Counted from the stretch's first letter, positions 25,452 through 34,862 are shown. The stretch: DNA of 64,000 nt from Prosthecobacter debontii (GCF_900167535.1 NZ_FUYE01000004.1:226709-290708); one strand, 5' to 3'. The notes: generated by a model not told the origin, from the letters alone. Numbers and translations are program-made.

Positions 25452-25904
25452 TCAGAGAGTCAGACGCCCCTCATCCACATCGATGAACTCGAACATGGTC
25501 TGGACTGCCCCTGCCGGTAGCCCGATCTCGGCCAAGCGGTCGTTGAGACGTTGCGTGCCAGCATCCCGCCAGCCGCGTTTCATCATGAAGGCATTCCAGA
25601 TTTCGATCTCGTCTTCGGAAGGTCGGCGCCCATGGGTGTAGGCCCATTCCAGCAGCTCTTCATCCGTTTTGCCTCCTCGCAGTGTTTCAGCCTCCAGCGC
25701 TGCGTAGTCGAGGTTTAAAAAGCGGCAGCAGCGCCAGTCAAAGCTGCCTGGGTCCATACCGCGCCGGGCGCACCATTCCTCGGGCAAGGTGCCTGCGGCT
25801 GCGAGGCGAACCTTATCCAGCATCCGTCCGAAATAAACGAGGCCAGAGACGGTATGCGAGGGACTGCGGAGGCCAGGAATGAGCGTGGGGTAGAGCGCTG
25901 ACAT
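25452..25904 (-). CDS. DUF5069 family protein
   Basis: A 150-aa protein starting 'LYPTLIPGLRSPSHTVSGLV', the typical opening of DUF5069 ('...RSP.e.vgGlvylaRmlDKiRa'), and containing 'YFGRMLDKVRLAAAGTLPEE' and 'DEELLEWAYTHGRRPSEDEI'. Family function is unknown; members are small, soluble and common in Verrucomicrobia and Planctomycetes. The start at 25904 removes an 18-residue non-homologous extension. It is divergent from the antiporter gene. Confidence 0.85.
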   Translation of the reverse strand: MSALYPTLIPGLRSPSHTVSGLVYFGRMLDKVRLAAAGTLPEEWCARRGMDPGSFDWRCCRFLNLDYAALEAETLRGGKTDEELLEWAYTHGRRPSEDEIEIWNAFMMKRGWRDAGTQRLNDRLAEIGLPAGAVQTMFEFIDVDEGRLTL

Positions 25905-26014
25905 GGGAGAAACAAGGGAACCAATGAAAGAACGCTTTCGACTCCTTCTAAGATCCAAGTTTTAGCCAGTCCTTCTTGCTCATTGGAAACTTTCACGCTT
26001 GGATTCCGAGGGTC

Positions 26015-27067
26015 ATGTTTGAGTCACTTGCTCTCCCTTGGTTGGTCTCGATGTTCGCCGCGTCGGCGGTTTGCGTGTGGGTGGCGGGGATCCATTTGTC
26101 CCGAGCCACAGATGTCTTGTCGGTTCGTTGGGGGATGGGAGAAGCCCTAGGGGGAATGATCTTGCTGGCGATCGTGACGAATCTCCCCGAGATTGCCATC
26201 GTCGCCAGCGGCGCTGCGCGTGGTGAGATCTCGGTGGCTGTGGGCAATATCCTCGGCGGGATTGCGATTCAAACGGTGGTCTTGGTCATCCTCGATATCG
26301 CGTTAGGGAAAAGCGGTCCCTTGACCCACCGGGCGGCTTCCTTGTCGCTGGTGCTCGAAGCCGCTCTGGTGATTGCGGTGCTGTCCGTCACCGTGATTGG
26401 CAGTCAGTTACCTGACACATTGATTGGGTGTCGGGTGACGCCGCAGGGACTCCTCATCGCCGTCCTCTGGATGGTCGGTCTCGGGATCATCGGGCGTTCG
26501 CGGGGCAGCTTGCCCTGGCAGTTAAAACTGGGGCCGGAAGACCTTAAGGCAGCGGCGGATTCGCGAGCCGAGGGCTCTGCGGAAAAGCTCAGCACAGCCT
26601 CCATCTCGCGCAGTGTGGCGATCTTTGTCGTGGGAGCGGTAATCACCTTGATCTGTGGCGTGCTTTTGGAAAGCACGGGCGATGCCATTGCCACCCATAT
26701 CGGCATGGATGGCATCCTCTTTGGCGCGACGGTCTTGGCTGCGGCCACGTCGCTTCCTGAGGTTTCGACAGGGCTGGCCTCCATCAAGCTGAAGGACGAT
26801 GAAATGGCCGTGAGTGATATCTTCGGCGGCAATGCTTTTTTGCCGGTGCTCTTTTTGTTAGGCACTCTCATCTCTGGCCAAGCCATCCTTCCTCATGCCG
26901 ATAAGTTTGACCTCTACCTCACAGGTCTGGGCATGCTGCTGACCACAGTGTATCTTGTGGGCCTGATTTTCCGATCTCCCAAGCGCATCGCCGGGATGGG
27001 GCGGGATTCGTTGCTGGTGCTCGTGCTCTATGTGATCGGGATGGTGGGCCTGCTCTGCATGGCCTGA
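26015..27067 (+). CDS. Sodium/calcium exchanger-type cation antiporter
   Basis: A 350-aa membrane protein with two inverted Na_Ca_ex halves. The alpha-1 repeat is 'GMGEALGGMILLAIVTNLPE' (near 40-60) and the alpha-2 repeat is 'LFGATVLAAATSLPEVSTGL' (near 238), followed by 'DDEMAVSDIFGGNAFLP'. The acidic Glu residues in the N-L-P-E and S-L-P-E motifs are the expected ion-binding positions. About ten helices, with a short cytoplasmic loop between the halves (about 165-205). It probably exchanges Ca2+ or K+ for Na+ or H+; the ion cannot be read off. An upstream in-frame start at 25976 is less likely. Confidence 0.9.
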   Translation: MFESLALPWLVSMFAASAVCVWVAGIHLSRATDVLSVRWGMGEALGGMILLAIVTNLPEIAIVASGAARGEISVAVGNILGGIAIQTVVLVILDIALGKSGPLTHRAASLSLVLEAALVIAVLSVTVIGSQLPDTLIGCRVTPQGLLIAVLWMVGLGIIGRSRGSLPWQLKLGPEDLKAAADSRAEGSAEKLSTASISRSVAIFVVGAVITLICGVLLESTGDAIATHIGMDGILFGATVLAAATSLPEVSTGLASIKLKDDEMAVSDIFGGNAFLPVLFLLGTLISGQAILPHADKFDLYLTGLGMLLTTVYLVGLIFRSPKRIAGMGRDSLLVLVLYVIGMVGLLCMA

Positions 27068-27144
27068 GGTCTGATAATGGGAAGGATTCGGTGTTAGGGC
27101 ACCAAGAATCCATCTCGGTGCCTCTATTCATCGAGTACACGTCT

Positions 27145-28008
27145 TCAGGACTCAGCCGCTGCGGCGGTATGGCTGCCTGGAGGGGGAGGTGTCGGACGGT
27201 CGGCGGGCATTTGATTCACCAGTTCTTCGCTCATGCCAAAGTCCTCCAGCAGGATGCGGCGGCGTTCGGCATCATCCACCTCACGGATTTCGATGCTGCC
27301 ATCTCCATGCAGGGTGACCGCGTTGCCAAAAGCGAGGCCAATGACCTCATCCCCTCGATTGGTCCGCGCATTGACCTGATAATTGAAAGGACTCCATCCC
27401 CGTGTGTCCTCATACCGATCACGATATTCCTCATGCTCGGCGCCAAAACGATCAAAGCGGCATTCAAACCCTGTGGGTTGATGCAAGGGCCGCCAGTTGA
27501 CATACCAATAGCCATCTTGGGTCTGCGCCTGGATGCCCCACGCAGGATGCGAGACCTCACTGGCCCCACTTTCCGTCAGGAGAATCGGTTCACCGCAGAG
27601 GATGGCCGTATCGACGAGGTAGTAGGCCTCTCCGACACGCACCCGCACCGACCCGTGATTCGGTGGCAAATGCGGGGCTGCGAGCATGGTGGCGATGCAG
27701 CGCTCCGCCTCGAAACCTAGGTCGCGGAGCAAACAATACAGCGCGTTCGATCCCGCCCAGCAGGTGCCCCCAGCGCGATGCTTCAGCCAACCTTCCAGAT
27801 AGTCTTCCCCGCCGGACCCGGGTAGGGGACCTCGCTTGGGCTGCTGCAGATTCACCAGCTTCCGCACATTATCGAACGGCACCCGCTGGCACCACACCTG
27901 ATAAAGGCGCGTCAGCCCTTCCAGCGAAACGGCCGGAGGTGAAGAAAAGCCCAGAGCCGCCAGAACACGTTCCTTGAGATTTTCGGGTAAAAGAGAGGTT
28001 GAGGACAT
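27145..28008 (-). CDS. Arylamine N-acetyltransferase family protein
   Basis: A 287-aa protein of the NAT family, which transfers acyl groups from CoA to arylamines or related amines. The active-site Cys is in 'HRAGGTCWAGSNALYCLL' (near residue 83), the His is in 'NHGSVRVRVGEAYYLVDTA' (near 117), and the Asp is in the same strand. 'RVPFDNVRKL' near residue 42 is the usual 'P.EN' region with F-D-N. The C-terminus is a disordered Pro-rich tail ('RPTPPPPGSHTAAAAES'). The physiological substrate is unknown. Confidence 0.88.
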   Translation of the reverse strand: MSSTSLLPENLKERVLAALGFSSPPAVSLEGLTRLYQVWCQRVPFDNVRKLVNLQQPKRGPLPGSGGEDYLEGWLKHRAGGTCWAGSNALYCLLRDLGFEAERCIATMLAAPHLPPNHGSVRVRVGEAYYLVDTAILCGEPILLTESGASEVSHPAWGIQAQTQDGYWYVNWRPLHQPTGFECRFDRFGAEHEEYRDRYEDTRGWSPFNYQVNARTNRGDEVIGLAFGNAVTLHGDGSIEIREVDDAERRRILLEDFGMSEELVNQMPADRPTPPPPGSHTAAAAES

Positions 28009-28126
28009 TCACATTCTTTGGATGGAACCGAATCCGAATTCAAGGGGCGACCGCGCCGCCTTCGGGGATGGCCTAGAGCGTGTAGGGTGCTTAACAACGA
28101 TATAGCTCCTCTGCGGATTGTCGGAC

Positions 28127-28625
28127 CTAGCGCGAGAGGAGTGCGGCCACTTTGTCCGCCGTCTTCAACGGGCGGCGCAGATGTTCGAAGAGATTTTCCT
28201 CGCCAGCGGGTCCGGCGAAACGCTCCAGCCAGACCTCCCGGCGTGGTACGTCCACGAGCGCGTGGAAGTGATTGTCCATGACGCAGTCGGTGACCAGCCT
28301 CACGCCGGAGAAATTCGCCAACCGCCACAGCAGACGCTTGAGGCTTCCTTTGGATGAACGCCTCCGCATTCCCCCTTCGGGTCATGCTGCGCATGATCGA
28401 TCTCGCTCCGCTCGGTTCGACGTCATCAAAGAAAGAAGACCTCCCCACCGCAGGTGCGCGACATAACATGGTAGGTGTCGCTTTCGAAAGCCCCTAGCCG
28501 CCGACGCGCCGCCGCCCACCGGACCAGGACCGCGCGGCAGGATAAGGCGCTGTCCTGGCATTGATGCCGAGAAGCTGTTGCTCAAGCGGATCGGCTTGAG
28601 GATCAAGAGTTCGGGCGGTTTTCAT
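28127..28625 (-). pseudogene. Decayed REP-associated tyrosine transposase (RAYT), copy 1
   Basis: Read on the minus strand from the ATG at 28625 the frame gives 'KTARTLDPQADPLEQQLLGI', a typical RAYT-type start, but it meets TAG at 28494-28496 (codon 44). Homology continues in other frames: 'YHVMSRTCGGEVFF', then 'FFDDVE', then after a frame change 'RLLWRLANFSGVRLVTDCVM' followed by the HUH motif 'DNHFHALVDVP' and 'EVWLERFAGPAGEENLFEHL'. At least one nonsense and three frame changes are needed, so the gene is dead. The HUH nuclease fold (Y1 transposase) normally mobilises REP palindromes. Confidence 0.85.
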
Positions 28626-28704
28626 GAGACCTGATTACGGTGTGAAAGGCAGGGGTGCACCATTGTATGCCTGGCATCTTTTTCTGATCCAGCGGTGTAA
28701 TTTG

Positions 28705-29601
28705 CTAATTTGAGGGTGGGTAACCGGTCCGAGTCAGCAGATCCTCATCATCGACATCTTTTTGAGATTCCGAGTAGACGCTGTGAAACCAACTGACGTC
28801 ATGCCCGAGACGTCTTGCGAGTTCGTAGCCTGACTGGAGCTTTTGCTCACTACGCAGTAGGGCATAGGCAGCACCTTTCTTGCCCCGCACGGTAGCGATA
28901 TTGGACTTCTTCGCCCGAACATCTGCAAGCACCAGAGCACGCCATTGCAGCCACCGTTCACTTTCGGGAGTCTGAGCTAAGGTCTCTACATAAGGCAGAA
29001 GAGTCTTGGAAAACTGGCCCTCGCCGCGTGAAAACGCGGTGAATGACCAAAGCACGCTCCAATTGCTGTCGAGTGTTGCCGGCTGCACAGCGGCCAGCAA
29101 GGTCTTCGCCGTTGCCTGATCATAGCCAGACGACTTTAACTTTGATAGCAGAGCTGCATTCATTTTGTCCCGATGCAAACGCAGATTGGCAATCCCCACG
29201 GCGATCTGGTCCTTCAGTTCATGCTTCCATGCCCCAGTCTCCATGGTCGCTGGGCGACCCAGCATCGAACGCACAAGGTCGCCATTGGCAAGAACGACCC
29301 AGTTGTTGTTGTCGGCCTCAGGATCGGGGTTGGGGGCAGGTTTATTTGAAGGGCCAGCTTCTACTTGATACAGACCGATCTCATGGAAGCTATTTCCTGC
29401 ATCCGCCGTGTCCTCATCAACGCGCATCGTGAACGCGGTAAAGCCGTGGAAGGCTTCGGGAGGAACACCCGGATAAGCAATCGAACCGAAGGCTTCGGTT
29501 GCTGAACCGATGACAGCATCCTCAAGACGATTTTTGATCATCTTGAATTTTTCATCGGCGTAGAGACGCGGTTTTGCGTCGGGATAGGTGCGGCTGGACA
29601 T
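28705..29601 (-). CDS. Hypothetical protein, partner of the M15 peptidase
   Basis: A 298-aa soluble protein with no signal peptide and no membrane segment. I do not recognise the family. The N-terminal part has Trp/Phe-rich segments ('AFHGFTAFTMRVDEDTADAG'), and a helical C-terminal half includes 'SWFHSVYSESQKDVDDED'. It starts 36 bp after the stop of a peptidoglycan-peptidase gene on the same strand, so the two are probably one operon. The context of cell-wall hydrolase plus unknown soluble protein would fit a lysis or effector-immunity pair, but nothing in the sequence proves it. Confidence 0.6.
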   Translation of the reverse strand: MSSRTYPDAKPRLYADEKFKMIKNRLEDAVIGSATEAFGSIAYPGVPPEAFHGFTAFTMRVDEDTADAGNSFHEIGLYQVEAGPSNKPAPNPDPEADNNNWVVLANGDLVRSMLGRPATMETGAWKHELKDQIAVGIANLRLHRDKMNAALLSKLKSSGYDQATAKTLLAAVQPATLDSNWSVLWSFTAFSRGEGQFSKTLLPYVETLAQTPESERWLQWRALVLADVRAKKSNIATVRGKKGAAYALLRSEQKLQSGYELARRLGHDVSWFHSVYSESQKDVDDEDLLTRTGYPPSN

Positions 29602-29637
29602 GGTTGGAAGGTGGCTTTGAAGATTGCCACATAGGAG

Positions 29638-30453
29638 TCAAACCCATTTACCCCACTCAAAGTGCATACCATCAGGCCTATTTTGGAAATGCCCGCCCCA
29701 GAAGAAACCATACTGGTTGGCAATTTGCACCAGCTCCCGGACGGAGCCTTTTTTCCCCACGCGGGCAGGGATTTGCCCCAGTTTGTTCCACTCGTAGTTG
29801 ATATCGAACGCTGTGCCCCAGGCGTGGTTGCTGAGGGCATCGCGGTTCTTGTCTTTGACATTTTGAGGAGTCGCCTTGTTGCGAATAAAACGGGAATTAA
29901 AAGCCCCCTCCCAGGTCAACACGCGGTCCAGCAAAGAGGCTTCGCCCCACGCCTTCCACAGGGCAAGAAATGGATCTTTGATCTTGCGATGAATTCTAGC
30001 TCGCGCCTTGGTCTTCTTCAGCGCAGTGGCAAGTTCCGGCACCTCCACGACGATGAGGTTGTCACTTTCCCAACTGCCGAGGATCTCGATATGTTCGTAG
30101 TCTTTCGGCTCCGGCTTGTGTTTGAAGTCAAACCACCCGAACTCTGCGTCACGCTTTTCGGCGTTGGTCGGACCAAAGTCCGTGGGGCGCGGCGGCCAAT
30201 TGACGGAGGTCTGTGCGGTCGACAAGTCCGTGCTGATCTTGAATCCCAGCACCGCAGCCACCGCATAGGTATCGTTATCTACCACTCCAGTGTCGTTCAA
30301 TTTGTTCTTCTTCTGGAAGGCAATCGTAGCTGCCTCTGTGTCCTTGCCGAACTTGCCATCGGCACCCTTGGGGTCAAACCCCTGGCCCACAAGGAAGTTC
30401 TGCCAAACTTCAACGGCATCGCTCTTATCCCCTCTGCGCAATACGGGTAACAT
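29638..30453 (-). CDS. Peptidoglycan-binding M15-type peptidase
   Basis: A 271-aa protein. The N-terminal PG_binding_1 domain (about 1-70) has 'GFDPKGADGKFGKDTEAATI'. The C-terminal D-Ala-D-Ala carboxypeptidase/VanY-type M15 domain (about 165-271) has the zinc site: His and Asp in 'ALSNHAWGTAFDINYEW' and the last His in 'RPDGMHFEWGKWV'. There is no signal peptide, which is more typical of phage endolysins or secreted-system effectors than of housekeeping enzymes. The gene lies in the accessory region next to transposase remnants. Confidence 0.82.
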   Translation of the reverse strand: MLPVLRRGDKSDAVEVWQNFLVGQGFDPKGADGKFGKDTEAATIAFQKKNKLNDTGVVDNDTYAVAAVLGFKISTDLSTAQTSVNWPPRPTDFGPTNAEKRDAEFGWFDFKHKPEPKDYEHIEILGSWESDNLIVVEVPELATALKKTKARARIHRKIKDPFLALWKAWGEASLLDRVLTWEGAFNSRFIRNKATPQNVKDKNRDALSNHAWGTAFDINYEWNKLGQIPARVGKKGSVRELVQIANQYGFFWGGHFQNRPDGMHFEWGKWV

Positions 30454-31250
30454 AGTAGAAAGTAGTTAAGTGTTGATCTGTTGTTTATCGATTGTCTACA
30501 GCTTTTTTGCAAACATGTTAGTGGTGAAAATTTCTCAGATGGACCAAGCAGGGTTCATGCCTTGACCTAAATAATAATTAGGCCCCCTTATCGGATCAGA
30601 GAGAGAGGAAGAATTGGCGCAAAGTGAATTTGATGCGCATATCACAGTCCCGTTTACCAACCGATCCCATTCAGCTGTAATACTAACAGCAGTTCTCCAA
30701 AGAAAAGAAAAAGAGAAGTCTGTCTGAGTCTTCCTATTTACAAGCCGGGATTGAAACGTGACTACCCACACGCCTGTCCTATGATTTCAGCAGCTGACGT
30801 ATCGCTCTGAAGAAGGTGTCCACACTCTGTCCACCGGAATGGCAAATTCGCGGTTCTCCCCGGTTTTGCGGTAAATGCCATGGCCATGCGAGACATTTTG
30901 CCATTTTCCTTCCCATGCCAATCCTCCAGATTGATGAACTCGGGCACTCGCGTCCGACTTCGAAGGAGCGAAGCGACGCCTCCACCTCGCAGACTATCGA
31001 CGTCCATTCCCGATCCCGCCGCCTCTGCCCACAGACAAATCGGACCCGGCGCAGTAGGTCCTACCAGTTGGATTCGCGTCCTCGTTGGTGTTGCATGGCC
31101 AAAGGATATTTAGCTGGAAGCGGCAGCGATGCTCCGATTTTGAAGGCCCAACGACAACCAATCCTCGTCCCACTACCTCGTTTACAAAGTGAAGCCTCAA
31201 GGGGCGTCGAAGAAGACTTGTCCAAAATTCTGATGTGAGTATCTCCAGTT
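30454..31250. other. 797-bp stretch without a recognisable gene
   Basis: Several short open frames exist (for example minus 30535-30771 and 30762-31007, plus 30816-31238), but none has a convincing start or family match. A segment at about 30953-30982 (CCGACTTCGAAGGAGCGAAGCGACGCCTC type) recurs in diverged form at about 32138-32168 next to the second transposase remnant, so part of this stretch is probably debris from the same mobile DNA. Composition is less GC-rich than the flanks at 30454-30780. Confidence 0.5.
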
Positions 31251-31829
31251 ATGAGTCGCTCAAATCTCGACTATGCCTACTTCATCGCTTTGCTGCCAGA
31301 TGCTGCGGCGAAACAACAAATCCACGAACACTATGAGAAACTGGGGCTTAATCTTCGATTGCGCCCCGATGACGTGTTTCATATCACCTTGAATGATCTG
31401 GGGGACAGGCAGCCTTTCGAACTGCCTTTGCACATCACAGAAACTGTGGATCGTGCCTGTCGTCATGCGGCCGCAGCTACAGCGCCTTTCCATGTCGCTC
31501 TCGACCGAGTTTTGAGTTTCAAACACAACCGGGCTCTTGCTCTTATGCCTAAGCTGGCACCGAACTCAGAGTTGAAGGCATTTCGTCGCACCTTGCGTTT
31601 GAAACTGCTCGATCACGGCGTGTCCACTCCCTCGAGTTTCAATCCTCATCTGACCCTGCTCTATGGCGACCATAGGCTGGACAAGTCAATCTCACCCTCC
31701 ATCTCTTAGCAGGTCGAGGAATTTGTCCTCGTTCGCTCTCATCAGGGTAAGACGCACCACGATCACCTTCAGCGCTGGAAACTCCAAGGCTCCCCAGGTT
31801 CCCCACTCGTCCAATCTGAACTTTTTTAG
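31251..31829 (+). pseudogene. RNA 2',3'-cyclic phosphodiesterase (LigT/ThpR-like), interrupted by an amber codon
   Basis: The first 152 codons encode the 2H phosphoesterase fold with both H-x-T motifs: 'FHITLND' (near 44) and 'FNPHLTLLYG' (near 130). The frame stops at TAG (31707-31709). The codons directly after it continue the family in the same frame, 'QVEEFVLVRSHQGKTHHDHL' then 'QRWKL', up to a TAG at 31827. LigT proteins usually have Trp at the position of the stop ('W.v.eFvLvrS'), so a TGG-to-TAG change is the simplest reading. The truncated protein lacks the last strands of the second lobe. Confidence 0.82.
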
Positions 31830-32129
31830 CTTGCCTTGATGTTTTGTGCCAAACCCAAAGGTTTCGGGTTTCCTCCCTCGGGAACCTTTTCCAGGCCTGG
31901 ATGTTTTCGGGAAAACTCTAAAGGATTTTTTGAAAACCCGAAGGTTTCATTTCCGATCTCGAGGGTTTTTCTCGGACTCCTTCAGGATTCGGCCAGATCC
32001 TCATGAAATTCAGACCACTCCAGCGAGTTTGGAGTCCAGGTCTTCAAGCTCTGGAAAAAGCCTTCCAGAGCTAGCTAAAACTTGCCGTGTGACGTGGAAT
32101 CTCTGGATGCGTTGGTAGGCACCCGCTGC

Positions 32130-32310
32130 GCCGCATCCGACTTCCAAGGACCGACAGCGACGCCTCAGGATTCTGTAGGCCTAACGACGCTCTTCACTGT
32201 CCACCAGACCAAGAACGCGTGGCAGGGTAAGGAGCCGTTTTGGCTTTGATGCCGAGGAGCTATAGCTCAAGCGGATCGGCTTGGGGATCAAGGGTTCGGG
32301 AGATTTTCAT
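32130..32310 (-). pseudogene. RAYT transposase remnant, copy 2 (5' end only)
   Basis: The minus strand from the ATG at 32310 reads 'KISRTLDPQADPLEL', then a stop, then 'LLGIKAKTAPYPATRSWSGG', the same start as copy 1 at 28625. Homology is lost after about 40 codons. The DNA upstream of both copies also matches (TGCCTGGCATCTTTT at about 28668 and 32363), so the two are diverged copies of one element and its leader. The catalytic domain is gone. Confidence 0.78.
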
Positions 32311-32467
32311 GGGACGAGACTATGGCAGAGAACGTGCGGATGGGATGCAAGCACTGTTTGCCTGGCATCTTTTCTTTTTTTAACATGGATAATCCAAGCT
32401 AAAGCATTGCATTGCTGTTTTGTCTTAATACTATTCAAAAATCTCACCTGTCTTTTCGGCCCAAATT

Positions 32468-34636
32468 ATGAAGCTCATCTTTGGACTCGCGTTCATCTGC
32501 ACTACAATATTTGCAGTTTCGACTGAAACTCCGGTTGTCGTCCGTGACGAGTATCAACAACTTTACGGAGCTTTGACTCCAAACGGATTCATTGGGAATC
32601 GGTCTTGGAATTCAATGGGTCGTTTTAGTGAGGGAGTCTGTGCGGTGGCGGAGGAGTTCGGCGGTCCTTGGGGTATCATCGACCAAACTGGAAAATTGGT
32701 TATACAGCTCGTGTTTGACAAGATTGGCGAGTGTAAAGAGGGACTGATCCCGGTCGAGAAAGGAAACCTTCGGAGCTATCTAAAAGCAGACGGCAGTGTG
32801 GGTATCGAATTCAAAGACGAAGTGGAGGAGATTCGTTCATTCAGCGCTGGGCGTGCGGCAGTTAAGAAATCCGGCCTTTTTGGCTACATAGGTCGCGATG
32901 GAAATTTTGTAATTCCACCATCGTACGAGGAGGCTCGGCCCTTCTCGGTAGATAATAATCTCGCTGCCGTCAAAATTAATGGCCGCTGGGGGTGGGTGGA
33001 TTCGAAAGGAGAGCTTATCATCTTGCCGCAGTGGTCCAACGTCGGTGACTTTAATGGTGGCTGTGCGCCGGCTCAGAAGGAAAAAGATGGCGCTTGGGGA
33101 TATATAGACGTTAAGGGAAACCCTGTGATCGAGGCAAGATACGCTGAAGCAGCTAACTTTAAAGATGGATATGCGGATGTGAATTTTCAAGGAAAGTGGT
33201 GCCTCATTAACACCAGAGGGGAACTCGAATCCGGTATTCAAGCAGACGAGGTTTGGGGGCCTGTGCAAGGATTGTCGAAATTTCGAATTGAGAATTCTCG
33301 TATCGGTGATCACTATGGCCTAGCGCACCCTGATGGAACGGTGATTTTGGCCGCTAGGTGGAGACAGATATTACTCGATCGGTCATCATATGTAGCCATC
33401 CAATCCGACACAGGGCACGAAGGGTTTGCGAACGGCATGTTCGCTATTGTGACTAAAAACGGCGATGCTTCACGGTTTTACAGCATGCCTGAGGAGATCT
33501 ATCCATCCACGAATCCACCGATGAAAAGCAATCGATCGGGTCCGATAATTGGAATCGCAACAGGTCTGAAAAGTAATTTTGTGTTGACAGCCCACAAGGG
33601 CGGCGTCGGAGACTTATGGAAGTGGGAATCTGGCGGACTGAAGGCAATTCGCACATTTGAACGTGCCGGGCGAGATATCATTGGTCATCTCGGGGGAGTC
33701 GATGATGGCGTGACAAGCTGCATATTGAGCCCAAACGGTGATATTGCTGTCTTTGGCAGACGTGACGGATATGTGCTCTATGATACCGCTACAGGTCACA
33801 AGATAAATCAGACCCGAGGAGGAGGGGAAAGCTTTTCGTTCTCCCCATCTGGAAAGATGTTCTTAATGGACGACGAGCTGTATGAAACAAATTCCGGGCA
33901 ACGGGTGGCAACCCTCAAGCTGATGGGGGAGGCGCAGGATGTTCAGTGGGTGAAAGACGATGAACTTTGGGTGGTAACTTGGACGACAGTTGACGAAATG
34001 GTTCTGAATGCTGCAGGCATAGAAAAGATGGAGAGGTTACCATCACACCTTGCTCACTATGATCTAAGAGCGTTAAACACTGAAGATCCTAATAACCTGT
34101 TCCCTGAGATTGAACCTGATCGATATCGTGAACTAAAACCAGGTGCTTGTTCGATCAGGATATCGCCGGGGAAAACACGAATTGGAGTCGCTTATCACAA
34201 CCCTGCAATGATAACGATACATTCATGTGTAGATCTCAGTCGAGGCTCGAAGCTCGATATGAGCGATGCTGTGAATAGTGAGAAGTGGAAGACGCGGAGC
34301 GACATCTTTGAAGACTATTCTACAGAGGACGGGGCCTATCTAGGAAAGCCCACATTGGCTTGGATGAACGATAGCACCATTGCGTGTTCTGGTTTATGGG
34401 AGGTCAAAGACGGTAGCGTCTGGACATCTCTCATTCGGCTTTGGCATGATGCGGAGCTGGAAGGTTCCGGTGAAGGGGGGTGGTTTCTACGGGACCTGCC
34501 AATTGCTGACGGACCCATAGCACGCATTTCTTCCCTTGGGGAAGGTTTGCTGATATACTCCAATAGCAATGGTAAAGTGGGTTGTGTGGGGAAAGGGATC
34601 GACGGTCGGTTCTACTCCAAACTCCTCGGCGATTAG
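32468..34636 (+). CDS. Secreted WG-repeat protein with WD40-like C-terminal half
   Basis: A 722-aa protein with a signal peptide (about 1-18). The N-terminal 330 residues are WG (KWG-type) beta repeats, each around a G-x-W/F-G-[YWI]-[IV]-D core: 'GPWGIIDQTGKLVI', 'GLFGYIGRDGNFVIPPSYEE', 'GRWGWVDSKGELIILPQW' and 'GAWGYIDVKGNPVIEARY'. The second half (about 355-720) looks like a WD40/YVTN-type propeller ('TSCILSPNGDIAVFGRRDG', 'FSFSPSGKMFLMDDELYETN'). Base composition is clearly less GC-rich than the core genes, suggesting transfer. Function unknown; binding or scaffold is likely. Confidence 0.75.
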   Translation: MKLIFGLAFICTTIFAVSTETPVVVRDEYQQLYGALTPNGFIGNRSWNSMGRFSEGVCAVAEEFGGPWGIIDQTGKLVIQLVFDKIGECKEGLIPVEKGNLRSYLKADGSVGIEFKDEVEEIRSFSAGRAAVKKSGLFGYIGRDGNFVIPPSYEEARPFSVDNNLAAVKINGRWGWVDSKGELIILPQWSNVGDFNGGCAPAQKEKDGAWGYIDVKGNPVIEARYAEAANFKDGYADVNFQGKWCLINTRGELESGIQADEVWGPVQGLSKFRIENSRIGDHYGLAHPDGTVILAARWRQILLDRSSYVAIQSDTGHEGFANGMFAIVTKNGDASRFYSMPEEIYPSTNPPMKSNRSGPIIGIATGLKSNFVLTAHKGGVGDLWKWESGGLKAIRTFERAGRDIIGHLGGVDDGVTSCILSPNGDIAVFGRRDGYVLYDTATGHKINQTRGGGESFSFSPSGKMFLMDDELYETNSGQRVATLKLMGEAQDVQWVKDDELWVVTWTTVDEMVLNAAGIEKMERLPSHLAHYDLRALNTEDPNNLFPEIEPDRYRELKPGACSIRISPGKTRIGVAYHNPAMITIHSCVDLSRGSKLDMSDAVNSEKWKTRSDIFEDYSTEDGAYLGKPTLAWMNDSTIACSGLWEVKDGSVWTSLIRLWHDAELEGSGEGGWFLRDLPIADGPIARISSLGEGLLIYSNSNGKVGCVGKGIDGRFYSKLLGD

Positions 34637-34717
34637 CGTCTTTATTTACTTTTGGAACTGATGAGCAATCTACCAGTGGCGTGAAATCCATGCAAAGATG
34701 CCAGACATGAATTGTAA

Positions 34718-34862
34718 TGCTCCCCTCAAAGTTGGACAAGAGCCAGTGTTGATCAGGCGGCTTGTTGGTGGGGCGGGTTGCATAGGGTTAGGTAGGTTTG
34801 GCGTGGGGTGTTGTATTTGATGGCGGAATGGGTGCGCTGGGTGTTGTAGTGTTCGATTTATC
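34718..34862 (-). pseudogene. IS3-family transposase 3' remnant with one end
   Basis: The minus strand from 34862 reads 'IEHYNTQRTHSAIKYNTPRQ', the C-terminal signature of the IS3-type integrase core ('YN..RpHsaLgy.tP'), to a TGA at 34753-34755. Beyond it, 34718-34744 (TGCTCCCCTC...GGACAAGAGCC) looks like the terminal repeat of the element. The rest of the transposase is missing; at the other side the sequence joins directly to a partial copy of the 68-aa gene. Confidence 0.72.

Noticed and set aside
31707..31709. TAG read as pyrrolysine or other recoding
   Set aside because: No recoding machinery is visible in the window and the family has Trp at this site; a point mutation is simpler.
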